A DNA stretch of 64,000 bases from Variovorax gossypii. GTDB lineage: Bacteria > Pseudomonadota > Gammaproteobacteria > Burkholderiales > Burkholderiaceae_C. Below the pieces are notes generated by a model that made no database searches, was not told the origin of the DNA, and worked only from the letters and a program-made list of their open reading frames with translations. Position 1 is the first letter of the stretch, and the number at the start of each line of letters is the position of its first letter. The stretch is from assembly GCF_003965815.1 (NCBI RefSeq), contig NZ_RXOE01000001.1, positions 1,550,001 through 1,614,000 of the forward strand, read 5' to 3'. Positions 7,573-16,699 of the stretch are shown here, piece after piece. A program made the translations under genes and the position numbers.

Positions 7573-8805
7573 ATGTCCATTCTTTTCCCGCGCGCGGCCG
7601 TGCTGGCCGCCGCGCTGCTGCCGTACCTCGCGACGGCGGCCCCCCTGTCCCTCGAGGAAGCGCTCCGGCTCGCAGTCCGGCGCTCCGAAACCACGCGCGC
7701 CGCCCGCGCCGGCGCATCCAGCGCCACCGAAGCGGCGCATTCCGCCGCACAGCTTCCCGACCCCACGCTGCGCATCGGCATCGACAACCTGCCCGCGACC
7801 GGCCCCGACCGCTTTCGCACGACCAGCGACTCGATGACGATGAAGCGCATCGGCATCAGCCAGGAATGGCTGTCCGCCGAGAAGCGCGCCGCGCGGCAGG
7901 CGGCCGCCGACGCATCGGTCGGCCGCGAGACGGTGCTGGTGCAGGCCGCTGCAGCCGACACCCGCCGGCAGGCCGCGCTCGCCTATGTCGACGCCTTCTA
8001 CGCCGGCGAGAGCCTGAAGCTCGCCAGGCTCATGGAGCACCATGCGCACGAAGAGCTCGAAGCATCGCGTGCACGCCTGTCCTCCGCCACGGGAAGCAGC
8101 CAGGAAGCTCTGGCGCTGACCGGCGCAAGAGGCGCCTCCGAAGACGAGACGGCCGACATCCTGCAGCAGCAGGGCACCGCCGCCATCGCGTTCGAGCGCT
8201 GGACCGGCGTGCCGCCCGACGAGCTGCAGCCTCCCGGCGCCATCGCGCTGCCTTCCGAGGAAAGCTACGTGGCCGCGCACCCCACGGTCGCGGCGATGCA
8301 GCGCGACCTCGAAGTGGCGAGGCGGACCGCCGATGTCACCGCGACCGACCGCAAGCCCAACTGGACCTGGGAGATCGCCTACGGCCAGCGCACCGGCTAT
8401 GCCGACATGGTGTCGGTGGGCGTGAGCATCCCCCTGCCCGTCGCCCCCGGCGAACGCCAGGACCGGAACACCGCCGCCAAGCTGGCGCTGGCCGCGAAGG
8501 CCGAGGCCGACCTGGCCGAAGCGACCCGGGCGGCGACGGCCGAATACCGGTCGCTGCGCAGCGATGCCCAACGCCTGGAGCAACGCGTCGACCGCTATCG
8601 CGCCGGCGTCGTCGTTCCCGCCGGCCAGCGAACCGCTGCCGCGACGGCTTCTTACCGGTCCGGCCAGGGCAGCCTCGTCTCACTCTTCGAGGCACGCCAC
8701 GCCGAAGTCGAGGCGCAACGCAAGCTGCTGACGCTGCAGCGCGACCTTGCGAAAACTCAAGTCCAACTGGCCTTCCGGCCGCTCACTGCCGAGGTGGCGC
8801 AATGA
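7573..8805 (+). CDS. cusC: TolC-family outer-membrane factor of the metal efflux system (CusC/CzcC-like)
   Basis: This 410-residue protein begins with a signal peptide (VLAAALLPYLATAAPLS). It has two long helical repeats typical of outer-membrane efflux proteins, with SLEEALRLAVRRS at the start of repeat one and paired GxxP-like and LF-ARHAEVEA segments late in the protein. It should form the trimeric channel that lets the RND pump expel metal across the outer membrane. ATG 7573 has GGAG at 7564-7567 upstream; longer in-frame starts lie in the upstream leader. The stop overlaps the next start as ATGA, so the cus genes are translationally coupled. The name is by operon context with CusB/CusA. 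Confidence 0.85.
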   Translation: MSILFPRAAVLAAALLPYLATAAPLSLEEALRLAVRRSETTRAARAGASSATEAAHSAAQLPDPTLRIGIDNLPATGPDRFRTTSDSMTMKRIGISQEWLSAEKRAARQAAADASVGRETVLVQAAAADTRRQAALAYVDAFYAGESLKLARLMEHHAHEELEASRARLSSATGSSQEALALTGARGASEDETADILQQQGTAAIAFERWTGVPPDELQPPGAIALPSEESYVAAHPTVAAMQRDLEVARRTADVTATDRKPNWTWEIAYGQRTGYADMVSVGVSIPLPVAPGERQDRNTAAKLALAAKAEADLAEATRAATAEYRSLRSDAQRLEQRVDRYRAGVVVPAGQRTAAATASYRSGQGSLVSLFEARHAEVEAQRKLLTLQRDLAKTQVQLAFRPLTAEVAQ

Positions 8806-10319
8806 ACAGAACCCGCATGATCGGCTCGTCGCTGCTGGCCGCCCTGCTGCTCGCTACGGGCGCCTTCTACCTGGGCCGCAAGACGGCGCAGCCCATGGAC
8901 ACGCCGCCCGCCATGTCGGCGGCAGACGGCCGCAAGGTCCTCTACTGGCACGACCCCATGGTGCCCGGCCAACGCTTCGACAAACCCGGCAAGTCGCCTT
9001 TCATGGACATGCAACTGGTGCCCGTGTACGCGGACAGTTCGACCGGCACGGCCAATGAAGGCAGCGTGCAGGTCAGCCCGGGAGTGCGGCAGAACCTCGG
9101 CATCCGCCTTGCCGCCGTGCGAAAGGCTGAAACCTCCGCGTCCTTCGACGCGGTGGGCAGCGTGCAATTCGACGAGCGGCTCAACGTCGCGGTGCAGACG
9201 CGCGTCGCCGGCTACGTCGAGCGCCTTTCGGTGCGCGCGCCGATGGAGCGCGTGCGCAAGGGGCAGGCACTGGCGACCGTCTTCGCGCCGGAGTGGCTGG
9301 GGCCGCAGAACGAGTTCCTGGCGCTCAGGCGATCGGGCGTGGCCCCGGAACTCGTGGCGGCAGCGCGCGAGCGCATGCGGGCCATGTCCATCCCCGACGA
9401 GCTCGTCCGCCGCAGCGAGCAAAGCGGCACGGCGCAGGCGCGCTATGTGCTCTCGGCGCCGTCCGATGGCGTCGTGGCCGAGCTTGGCGTGCGCGAAGGA
9501 GCCGCCGTCACGCCGGGCATGACGCTGTTCCGCATCGCGGGGCTCGAGAAGGTCTGGGCGGTCGCCGAGATTCCGGAAGTGCAGGCGGCGCGTCTCGCGC
9601 GCGGCCAGAAGGTCAAGGCGGTGTTCCAGGCGGATGCGACCCGCACCTTCGACGGAACGCTCGACGAGCTGCTTCCCGAGATCAGCGGCTCGACACGAAC
9701 CCTGAAGGCCCGCTTCGAGGTCGACAACCGGAACGGCGGGCTCACGCCCGGCATGCTGCTGCGCCTGCAGATGGCCGGCCCTGCCAGCACGCGGCTGGTC
9801 GTGCCCGCCGAAGCAGTCATCCGCACCGGCAGGCGCGCCGTCGTCATCGTGCGCAAGGCCGATGGCGCCTTCGAGCCGCGCGATGTGTCGCTTGGCGCGG
9901 ACCTGGGCGACGACACCGAAGTCCTCGCGGGCCTGAACGAAGGCGAGCAGGTGGTCGCCAGCGGCCAGTTCCTGATCGACTCGGAAGCCCGTCTGCGCTC
10001 CGTGCTCGGCAACATGGCGGCCTCCGCACCTCCTTCCGCACCGCCCCCCACGCCTGCCCCCGCAGCCACGCCGGCCGCGACGATCCACAAGGCGGAAGGC
10101 AAGGTCGAGAGCGTGGCGCCAGACGGCATCACCATCTCGCACGGTCCCGTCGCCACGCTGAAGTGGCCGGCCATGACGATGGGCTTCGCGAAGGCGTCGC
10201 CGGATGCCTTCGCCGGAATCAGGCCCGGTGACCAGGTCCGCTTCGAGTTCATGGAAGGCGGCCCCACGGGTTACGAACTGGTCTCCGTCCAGCGCATGCA
10301 ACAGGGCGCCAAGCAATGA
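8802..10319 (+). CDS. cusB: RND periplasmic adaptor CusB fused to a CusF-like domain
   Basis: This 505-residue membrane-fusion protein has an N-terminal anchor or signal (residues 7-25). A heavy-metal-binding domain follows at about 46-76, with [12 protein letters not shown] and [12 protein letters not shown]. Next come the barrel-sandwich and helical-hairpin adaptor domains. After an Ala/Pro-rich linker (about residues 408-425) comes an extra C-terminal domain with [10 protein letters not shown], the Trp plus two-Met copper/silver site of the CusF chaperone. Classic CusB lacks this domain, so adaptor and chaperone are joined here. It links CusC and CusA and probably hands Cu(I)/Ag(I) to the pump. 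Both neighbours overlap by 4 bp (ATGA). Confidence 0.92.
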   Translation: MNRTRMIGSSLLAALLLATGAFYLGRKTAQPMDTPPAMSAADGRKVLYWHDPMVPGQRFDKPGKSPFMDMQLVPVYADSSTGTANEGSVQVSPGVRQNLGIRLAAVRKAETSASFDAVGSVQFDERLNVAVQTRVAGYVERLSVRAPMERVRKGQALATVFAPEWLGPQNEFLALRRSGVAPELVAAARERMRAMSIPDELVRRSEQSGTAQARYVLSAPSDGVVAELGVREGAAVTPGMTLFRIAGLEKVWAVAEIPEVQAARLARGQKVKAVFQADATRTFDGTLDELLPEISGSTRTLKARFEVDNRNGGLTPGMLLRLQMAGPASTRLVVPAEAVIRTGRRAVVIVRKADGAFEPRDVSLGADLGDDTEVLAGLNEGEQVVASGQFLIDSEARLRSVLGNMAASAPPSAPPPTPAPAATPAATIHKAEGKVESVAPDGITISHGPVATLKWPAMTMGFAKASPDAFAGIRPGDQVRFEFMEGGPTGYELVSVQRMQQGAKQ

Positions 10320-13300
10320 TCGCCGCCCTCATCCGCTGGTCGGTCGGCAATCGCTTCCTGGTGCTGATCGCGACCCTGTTCCTCGTGGCCGCGGGCTGGT
10401 GGTCCGTCGCCCGCACGCCGCTCGACGCGCTGCCCGACCTGTCGGACACGCAGGTCATCATCCGCACGCCCTTCCCCGGCAAGGCGCCGCAGGTGGTCGA
10501 GGATCTCGTCACCTATCCGCTGACCACCACCATGCTCAGCGTGCCGGGCGCGAAGACGGTGCGCGGCTACTCGTTCTTCGGCGATTCCTTCGTCTACGTG
10601 CTGTTCGACGACAAGACCGATCCCTACTGGGCGCGCTCGCGCGTGGTCGAGTACCTCAACCAGGTGCAGAGCAGGCTTCCCGCGGGCGCGAACGCGTCGC
10701 TGGGCCCCGATGCCACCGGCGTGGGATGGGTCTACGAGTACGCGCTGGTCGACCGCACCGGCACGCGCGACATCGGCCAGCTGCGCGCGCTGAACGACTG
10801 GTTCCTCAGGTTCGAGCTCAAGACCGTGCCCGACGTGGCCGAGGTTGCCAGCATCGGCGGCATGGTGCGCCAGTACCAGGTGGTGCTCGATGCCGACCGC
10901 ATGCGCGCACTCGGCATCACGCAGCAGACGGTGGTGGAGGCGCTGCAGAAGGCCAACCAGGCCTCGGGCGGCTCGGTCGTCGAGTTCGCCGAGGCCGAGT
11001 ACATGGTGCGCTCTCGCGGCTACCTGCGTTCACTGGACGACTTCCGCGCCATTCCGCTTTCGGCGACGGGCGCCACGCCCGTGCTGCTGCGCGACGTGGC
11101 CACAGTGCAGGTCGGCCCCGAGATGCGCCGCGGCATCGCCGAGCTGGATGGCGAAGGCGAAGTGGCCGGTGGCGTGATCGTCATGCGCTCGGGCAAGAAC
11201 GCCCGATCGACCATCGATGCCGTCAAGGCGAAGCTCGAGAAGCTCAAGCCCGGCCTGCCGCCGGGCGTGGAGATCGTGCCGACCTACGACCGGTCGCTGC
11301 TGATCGACCGCGCCGTGGAGAACCTGCGCGGCAAGCTGGTCGAGGAGTTCGTCGTGGTGGCGCTGGTCTGCGCGGTCTTCCTGTTCCACCTGCGCTCGGC
11401 GCTGGTGGCGGTGGTGGCGCTGCCGGTCGGCGTGCTGGCTGCCTTCATCGTCATGCACTGGCAGGGCGTCAACGCCAACATCATGTCGCTGGGCGGCATC
11501 GCGATCGCCATCGGCGCGATGGTGGACGGCGCCATCGTGATGGTCGAGAACGTGCACAAGCACCTCGAGGCCTTCGAGACGGCACAGGGTCGGCAGCCCA
11601 CGACGGCACAGCGATGGCGGCTCGTCGCCGATGCTTCCGTGGAGGTGGGGCCCGCCCTCTTCTTCTCGCTGCTGGTGATCACGCTCTCGTTCGTGCCCGT
11701 GTTCTCGCTCGAAGCGCAGGAGGGACGGCTGTTCTCGCCGCTGGCCTTCACCAAGACCTACGCGATGGCGGCGGCGGCCGGCCTGTCGGTGACGCTGATC
11801 CCGGTGCTCATGGGTTACCTGATACGCGGACGCATCCCGCACGAGGAGGCCAATCCGGTGAACCGCTTCCTGATGGCGGCGTACCGGCCGGCGCTGGAGC
11901 TGGTGCTTCGCTTTCCCAAGGGAACGCTCGCCGTTGCGGCGCTGCTGCTCGCGCTCACCGCTGTGCCGCTGAGCCGGCTCGGCGGCGAATTCATGCCGCC
12001 GCTGGACGAAGGCGACCTGCTCTATATGCCGTCCGCGTTGCCCGGGCTGTCGGTGTCGAAGGCCTCCCAGCTGCTGCAGCAGACAGATCGGTTGATCAAG
12101 ACCGTGCCCGAAGTCGCCCGCGTGTTCGGCAAGGCCGGCCGCGCCGACACCGCGACCGACCCCGCGCCGCTGGAGATGTTCGAAACCACCATCCAGTTCA
12201 AGCCTCGGTCAGAGTGGCGCCCCGGCATGACGCCCGACAGGCTGGTCGAGGAACTGGACCGCGCCGTCAAGGTGCCGGGCCTCACCAACGTGTGGGTGCC
12301 GCCCATCCGCAACCGCATCGACATGCTGGCCACGGGCATCAAGAGCCCCGTCGGTATCAAGGTGGCGGGGGCGGACCTGGCCACCATCGATTCGCTGACC
12401 ACGCGGATCGAGGCGGCGGTCAAGGGGGTGCCCGGCGTTTCGTCGGCACTGGCGGAGCGGCTAACAGGCGGGCGCTACATCGACGTCGATGTCGACCGGC
12501 TCGCGGCGGCGCGCTACGGCCTCTCCGTGGCGGACGTGCAGGCCGTGGTGTCGACGGCGATCGGCGGCGACAACGTCGGCGAGGTCATCCAGGGCCGCGA
12601 GCGCTACCCGATCAACGTGCGCTACCCGCGCGAGATCCGCGATTCGCTGGAGCGGCTGCGGCAGCTGCCCTTCGTGACCGACAAGGGCGCCCAACTGCTG
12701 CTGGGCGACGTCGCGCGCATCGCCGTCGAGGACGGTCCGCCGATGCTGCGCAGCGAGAACGCGCGGCTGTCGGGCTGGATCTACGTCGACGTGCGCGGCC
12801 GCGACCTGCGCTCGGCCGTCAACGACATGCAGGCGGCGGTCGACAAGGCCGTGAAGATGCCCGCGGGCTATGCGGTGTCGTGGTCCGGCCAGTTCGAGTA
12901 CCTGGAGCGCGCGACCGAGCGGCTGAAGCTGGTGGTGCCGGTCACGCTGGCGGTGATCTTCGTGTTGCTGTACCTGCTCTTCAGGTCGTTCGTCGACGCA
13001 GCCCTCGTGATGGCGGCCGTGCCGTTCTCGCTCATCGGCGGCTTCTGGCTGATCTGGGCGCTGGGCCATTCGATCTCGGTGGCCACGGCGGTCGGCTTCA
13101 TCGCGCTGGCCGGCGTGGCGGCCGAGTTCGGCGTGGTGATGCTGGTCTACCTGAAGAACGCGCTGGCTCGGCGCCTCGAAGCCGGCGAGCCGGCGAACGA
13201 CGAAACGCTGCTCGCCGCGATCCGCGAAGGCGCCGTGCTGCGCGTGCGGCCCAAGGCCATGACCGTGGCGGTCGTGATGGCCGGCCTGCTGCCCATCCTG

Positions 13301-13489
13301 TGGGGCACCGGCACCGGCTCGGAGGTGATGACGCGCATTGCCGCGCCCATGGTGGGCGGCATGGTCACCGCGCCGCTGCTGAGCATGCTCGTCGTTCCCG
13401 CCGCGTGGTACCTGCTGCGCCGCCGCGGCCGCGCGGCACGACCTTCCGTTTCCCTTACCCCCGATCTCAACCAAGGAGCTACCCAATGA
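10316..13489 (+). CDS. cusA: Heavy-metal RND efflux pump (CusA type)
   Basis: This 1057-residue inner-membrane proton-driven pump has the RND layout: a first helix, a large periplasmic porter domain, helices 2-6, a second porter domain and helices 8-12. [20 protein letters not shown] near the N-terminus is the HME-RND signature. [20 protein letters not shown] in the second half is of the CusA (monovalent Cu/Ag) kind rather than the CzcA kind. The two CusF domains encoded next to it support Cu(I)/Ag(I). It overlaps the stops of both neighbours by 4 bp, so the whole operon is translationally coupled. Confidence 0.93.
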   Translation: MIAALIRWSVGNRFLVLIATLFLVAAGWWSVARTPLDALPDLSDTQVIIRTPFPGKAPQVVEDLVTYPLTTTMLSVPGAKTVRGYSFFGDSFVYVLFDDKTDPYWARSRVVEYLNQVQSRLPAGANASLGPDATGVGWVYEYALVDRTGTRDIGQLRALNDWFLRFELKTVPDVAEVASIGGMVRQYQVVLDADRMRALGITQQTVVEALQKANQASGGSVVEFAEAEYMVRSRGYLRSLDDFRAIPLSATGATPVLLRDVATVQVGPEMRRGIAELDGEGEVAGGVIVMRSGKNARSTIDAVKAKLEKLKPGLPPGVEIVPTYDRSLLIDRAVENLRGKLVEEFVVVALVCAVFLFHLRSALVAVVALPVGVLAAFIVMHWQGVNANIMSLGGIAIAIGAMVDGAIVMVENVHKHLEAFETAQGRQPTTAQRWRLVADASVEVGPALFFSLLVITLSFVPVFSLEAQEGRLFSPLAFTKTYAMAAAAGLSVTLIPVLMGYLIRGRIPHEEANPVNRFLMAAYRPALELVLRFPKGTLAVAALLLALTAVPLSRLGGEFMPPLDEGDLLYMPSALPGLSVSKASQLLQQTDRLIKTVPEVARVFGKAGRADTATDPAPLEMFETTIQFKPRSEWRPGMTPDRLVEELDRAVKVPGLTNVWVPPIRNRIDMLATGIKSPVGIKVAGADLATIDSLTTRIEAAVKGVPGVSSALAERLTGGRYIDVDVDRLAAARYGLSVADVQAVVSTAIGGDNVGEVIQGRERYPINVRYPREIRDSLERLRQLPFVTDKGAQLLLGDVARIAVEDGPPMLRSENARLSGWIYVDVRGRDLRSAVNDMQAAVDKAVKMPAGYAVSWSGQFEYLERATERLKLVVPVTLAVIFVLLYLLFRSFVDAALVMAAVPFSLIGGFWLIWALGHSISVATAVGFIALAGVAAEFGVVMLVYLKNALARRLEAGEPANDETLLAAIREGAVLRVRPKAMTVAVVMAGLLPILWGTGTGSEVMTRIAAPMVGGMVTAPLLSMLVVPAAWYLLRRRGRAARPSVSLTPDLNQGATQ

Positions 13490-13842
13490 AAGTCTCGCAC
13501 GCCCTCGCATTCGCACTGTTTGCAGCCTCGGCTGCCGTCGCGCAGGCGCAGATGTCGAAGGACGACATGTCGTCCATGAAGATGCCCGCGCAAGGCCAGC
13601 CGGCCCAACAGGCGGGCGCCATGATGACCGACGCGGTCGTCCAGAAGATCGACCCCGCCAAGGGCCTGGTCGTGCTCAAGCACGGCGACATCCCCAACCT
13701 CGCCATGCCGGCCATGACCATGGGCTTCGACGTGGCCGACAGGAAGATGCTCGATGCGCTCAAGCCCGGCGACAAGGTCCGGTTTCATGTGGAGGTCGTG
13801 AAGGGCAAGCCGACCGTGACGCAGCTGGAAACTGCCCGCTGA
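13486..13842 (+). CDS. cusF: CusF-like periplasmic copper/silver chaperone
   Basis: This 118-residue protein has a signal peptide ([16 protein letters not shown]), a Met-rich linker ([14 protein letters not shown]), and one small beta-barrel CusF domain. The metal loop reads [11 protein letters not shown] at 71-81. The two Met ligands of CusF (M77 and M79) are present, but the capping Trp of the classic site is replaced by Met at 74, so Cu(I)/Ag(I) may be bound by three Met residues. AAGGAG at 13473-13478 precedes ATG 13486, which overlaps the cusA stop. It differs from the CusF domain fused to CusB, which keeps the Trp. Confidence 0.9.
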   Translation: MKVSHALAFALFAASAAVAQAQMSKDDMSSMKMPAQGQPAQQAGAMMTDAVVQKIDPAKGLVVLKHGDIPNLAMPAMTMGFDVADRKMLDALKPGDKVRFHVEVVKGKPTVTQLETAR

Positions 13843-13864
13843 ACGACGGCCTGTGACGGGCCAT

Positions 13865-13895
13865 GACGGGCGCGGCCTTGCGGCAAGCGCCCGTC
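13865..13895. terminator. Bidirectional terminator between cusF and cysE
   Basis: GACGGGCGC at 13865-13873 and GCGCCCGTC at 13887-13895 form a perfect 9-bp stem with a 13-base loop. It sits between the convergent cusF and cysE stops and is followed on the plus strand by CCCCGTTTACTT. It is a likely shared terminator with a weak U-tract. Confidence 0.65.
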
Positions 13896-13902
13896 GCCCC
13901 GT

Positions 13903-14676
13903 TTACTTGCCGATCAGCTGAGTGAGCTTGTCGGCCTCGAAGCTCTCGTCGCGAGCGGCGTCGCCCGGCACGCAGTCCTTGCTGCCGGGCTGGGCCGACA
14001 GCTTCTCGATGGCCTGCCACAGCAGCGCGATCTGGTGCTCCTGGCCGGAGGCGTTGTCGATCAGGCCTCGCAGCGCCTGGCTCAGCGGGTCGTCGTTCTG
14101 CGTGACGCCGTAGGCCGAGAAGCCCATGCGCGAGGCGGTTTCCTCGCGCCGCGCGGCCGCTTCGGCCTCGATGATGCGCGCCGGGTTGCCCACCGCCGTG
14201 GCGCCCGCGGGCACCGGCTTGGTGACCACCGCGTTCGAGCCCACCTTGGCGCCGTCGCCCACCACGAAGCCGCCGAGCACCTTGGCGCCCGCGCCCACCA
14301 CCACGTTGCGCCCCAGCGTCGGATGCCGCTTGGTGCCCTTGTAGAGCGAGGTGCCGCCCAGGGTCACGCCCTGGTAGATGGTGCAGCCGTCGCCGATCTC
14401 GGCCGTCTCGCCCACGACGACGCCCATGGCGTGGTCGAAGAACACGCGCTCGCCGATCTTGGCCGCGGGGTGGATCTCGATGCCGGTCAGCCAGCGGGCC
14501 CAGTGCGCGATGAAGCGCGCGGGCCACTTGAAGCCATGGGTCCAACAGGCGTGCGCCCAGCGATGCAGCACCACGGCATGGAAGCCGGGGTAGACCGTGA
14601 TCACTTCCCAGGCGCTTCGGGCGGCCGGGTCGCGTTCGAGGATGCACCGGATGTCGGCGCGCAGTCTGGAGAACAT
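13903..14676 (-). CDS. cysE: Serine O-acetyltransferase
   Basis: This 257-residue cytoplasmic enzyme makes O-acetylserine from serine and acetyl-CoA, the first step of cysteine synthesis. It shows an N-terminal helical region (MFSRLRADIRCILERDPAAR) and left-handed beta-helix hexapeptide repeats with IEIHPAAKIGERVFFDHAMG and VVGETAEIGDGCTIYQGVTL. The catalytic His/Asp pair falls in the FFDHAMG block. A C-terminal extension of about 80 residues follows the hexapeptide region, as in other Burkholderiales. It lies in the same order and orientation as trmJ, with 102 bp between them. That two cysteine-related genes (cysS and cysE) occur within 12 kb is probably coincidence. Confidence 0.94.
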   Translation of the reverse strand: MFSRLRADIRCILERDPAARSAWEVITVYPGFHAVVLHRWAHACWTHGFKWPARFIAHWARWLTGIEIHPAAKIGERVFFDHAMGVVVGETAEIGDGCTIYQGVTLGGTSLYKGTKRHPTLGRNVVVGAGAKVLGGFVVGDGAKVGSNAVVTKPVPAGATAVGNPARIIEAEAAARREETASRMGFSAYGVTQNDDPLSQALRGLIDNASGQEHQIALLWQAIEKLSAQPGSKDCVPGDAARDESFEADKLTQLIGK

Positions 14677-14778
14677 CGCTGCCTTATGCCTTCTGTCTGT
14701 TGTCGTTATATCGATAGGGGCCGCGCAGTCTAAGGCCCGGGGTCTTCGCGTACGGGCGATGGGGTTTTAGTCAATCCG

Positions 14779-15528
14779 TCAGGAGCCCGCGCCACCCCTG
14801 GGCGGGCGCGTGGCGTCGCTCATGGCCTTGGCGATGCCGCGCAGGATGTGGATTTCCTCGGGCGTGGGCTGGGCGCGGTTGAAGAGCTGCCGCAGCCTGG
14901 GCATGAGCTTCTTGGGCGCCTCGGGGTCGAGGAAGCCGATTTCCACCAGCGAGCGCTCCCAGTGGTCGAGCATGCCGGTCACGGCCTGCGCGTCGGCCGC
15001 CTGCACGGGCTGGATGGCCTCGCGCACCTCGTAGCCGCCCAGCGCCAGCCGCCATTCGTAGGCGATCACCTGGATGGCCGCGCCCAGGTTGAGCGAGCCG
15101 AACTTCGGATCGGTGGGGATGCTCAGGGCCACGTTGCAGCGGTAGACGTCCTCGTTCCGCATGCCGAAACGCTCGGAGCCGAACAGGAAGGCCACATGCT
15201 GGTCGCCCTTTTCCCCGTCTTTCGCGAGCGGCTCCAGGTGTTCCCGGGGCGTGCGGGTGGGCGGGCCGAAGTCGCGCGGGATCATGGCGGTGGCGCACAT
15301 ATGGGTCACGCCGTCGAGGGCTTCGTCGAGCGTCTCGACGATGCGGGCGTTGGCCAGCACGTCGAGCGCGCCGCTCGCGCGCTGGATGGTTTCCTCGCGC
15401 CGCAGCACGTTGGCCCAGCGCGGGGCCACCAGCACCAGGTCGGAAAAACCCATGGTCTTCATGGCGCGGGCGGCGGCGCCCACGTTGCCGGCGTGGCTGG
15501 TCTGGATCAGGATGAAACGGGTACGCAT
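14779..15528 (-). CDS. trmJ: tRNA (cytidine/uridine-2'-O)-methyltransferase
   Basis: This 249-residue SPOUT-class enzyme transfers a methyl group from S-adenosylmethionine to the 2'-OH of nucleotide 32 in tRNA. The N-terminus RFILIQTSHAGNVGAAARAM and the knot sequence SIPTDPKFGSLNLGAAIQVI are typical of TrmJ. A C-terminal helical extension follows (PEEIHILRGIAKAM). ATG 15528 was chosen because the protein then starts directly with the RFILIQTSH strand; the open frame continues upstream into the suhB promoter region. It is divergent from suhB (110 bp), a neighbourhood widely kept in Burkholderiales. Confidence 0.93.
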   Translation of the reverse strand: MRTRFILIQTSHAGNVGAAARAMKTMGFSDLVLVAPRWANVLRREETIQRASGALDVLANARIVETLDEALDGVTHMCATAMIPRDFGPPTRTPREHLEPLAKDGEKGDQHVAFLFGSERFGMRNEDVYRCNVALSIPTDPKFGSLNLGAAIQVIAYEWRLALGGYEVREAIQPVQAADAQAVTGMLDHWERSLVEIGFLDPEAPKKLMPRLRQLFNRAQPTPEEIHILRGIAKAMSDATRPPRGGAGS

Positions 15529-15638
15529 GACGGGTTTGGAGACACTAACGGGCGGAGCCGGTAAAATCCCCCGATTCTCGCCGCCCGCATCGCCGGGCCG
15601 TCTCCGGGGGCCCTCCCCACCGTTCTTCCCACAATCCA

Positions 15639-16697
15639 ATGTCGTCCCCCAACCTGCATCCCATGCTCAACGTGGCCGTCAAGGCCGCACGCGCCGCTGG
15701 CGCAATCATCAATCGTGCCGCCCTCGACGTCGAGGCCGTGCGCATCTCCCAGAAGCAGGTCAACGACTTCGTCACCGAAGTCGATCACGCCAGCGAGCAA
15801 GCGATCATCGAGACGCTGCTCGGCGCGTACCCGGGGCACGGCATCCTGGCGGAAGAATCCGGCAGCCAGTACGGCGCCAAGGACTCCGACTACGTCTGGA
15901 TCATCGATCCGCTCGACGGCACCACCAATTTCATCCACGGCTTCCCGGTCTACTGCGTGTCCATCGCGCTGTCGGTGCGCGGCAAGATCGAGCAGGCGGT
16001 GGTCTACGACCCCACCCGCAACGACCTCTTCACCGCCACCAAGGGCCGCGGCGCCTACATGAACGAGCGCCGCATCCGCGTCTCGAAGCGCACCCGGCTC
16101 AACGAGTGCCTGATCTCCACCGGCTTCCCCTTCCGCACCGGCGACAACTTCAAGCAGTACCTGGCCATCATGGCGGACATGATGCCCCGCGCCGCCGGCC
16201 TGCGCCGCCCCGGCGCCGCCGCGCTCGACCTAGCTTACGTGGCCGCCGGCTTCACCGACGCCTTCTTCGAGACCGGCCTGAATCCCTGGGACGTGGCCGC
16301 GGGCTCGCTGCTGGTCACCGAGGCCGGCGGCCTGATCGGCAACTTCACGGGTGAGCCCGAGTTCATCGACCAGCGCGAATGCCTGGCCGGCGCCCCGCGC
16401 GTGTACGGCCAGCTGGTGCCGCTGCTCGCCAAGTACTCCAAGTTCGCCACCGTCGACGAGAAGCTGCGCGCCAGCGACCGCGTGCGCGCCGTGTCCGCCT
16501 CCACCAAGGCCAGCAAGGCCGACGAATCGGTCGACCTCTACGCCCGCAGCACGGTGCCGGGCTTCGCCGACGAGGCCGCCGAAGCCCCGGCTCCGGCAGT
16601 TGCAGCGGCGGCTCCCTCTCCGCGCAAGCTCACGCGCGTGCGCCGCGACGCGCCCGCCAACGGCGCGCCCTCCGAGGGCAACTCCTCCGCCAAGTGA
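15639..16697 (+). CDS. suhB: Inositol-1-monophosphatase family protein
   Basis: This 352-residue Mg-dependent phosphatase has ILAEESGSQ (first metal-binding motif) and [20 protein letters not shown] (second motif), with [17 protein letters not shown] near the end of the catalytic fold. SuhB also binds RNA polymerase and acts in rRNA antitermination in E. coli. The conserved domain ends near residue 265. A tail of about 85 residues rich in Ala, Pro, Ser and Lys follows ([14 protein letters not shown] and later Ala/Pro runs) and looks disordered. It is divergent from trmJ, and the FUSC gene starts 3 bp after its stop. Confidence 0.93.
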   Translation: MSSPNLHPMLNVAVKAARAAGAIINRAALDVEAVRISQKQVNDFVTEVDHASEQAIIETLLGAYPGHGILAEESGSQYGAKDSDYVWIIDPLDGTTNFIHGFPVYCVSIALSVRGKIEQAVVYDPTRNDLFTATKGRGAYMNERRIRVSKRTRLNECLISTGFPFRTGDNFKQYLAIMADMMPRAAGLRRPGAAALDLAYVAAGFTDAFFETGLNPWDVAAGSLLVTEAGGLIGNFTGEPEFIDQRECLAGAPRVYGQLVPLLAKYSKFATVDEKLRASDRVRAVSASTKASKADESVDLYARSTVPGFADEAAEAPAPAVAAAAPSPRKLTRVRRDAPANGAPSEGNSSAK

Positions 16698-16699
16698 CG

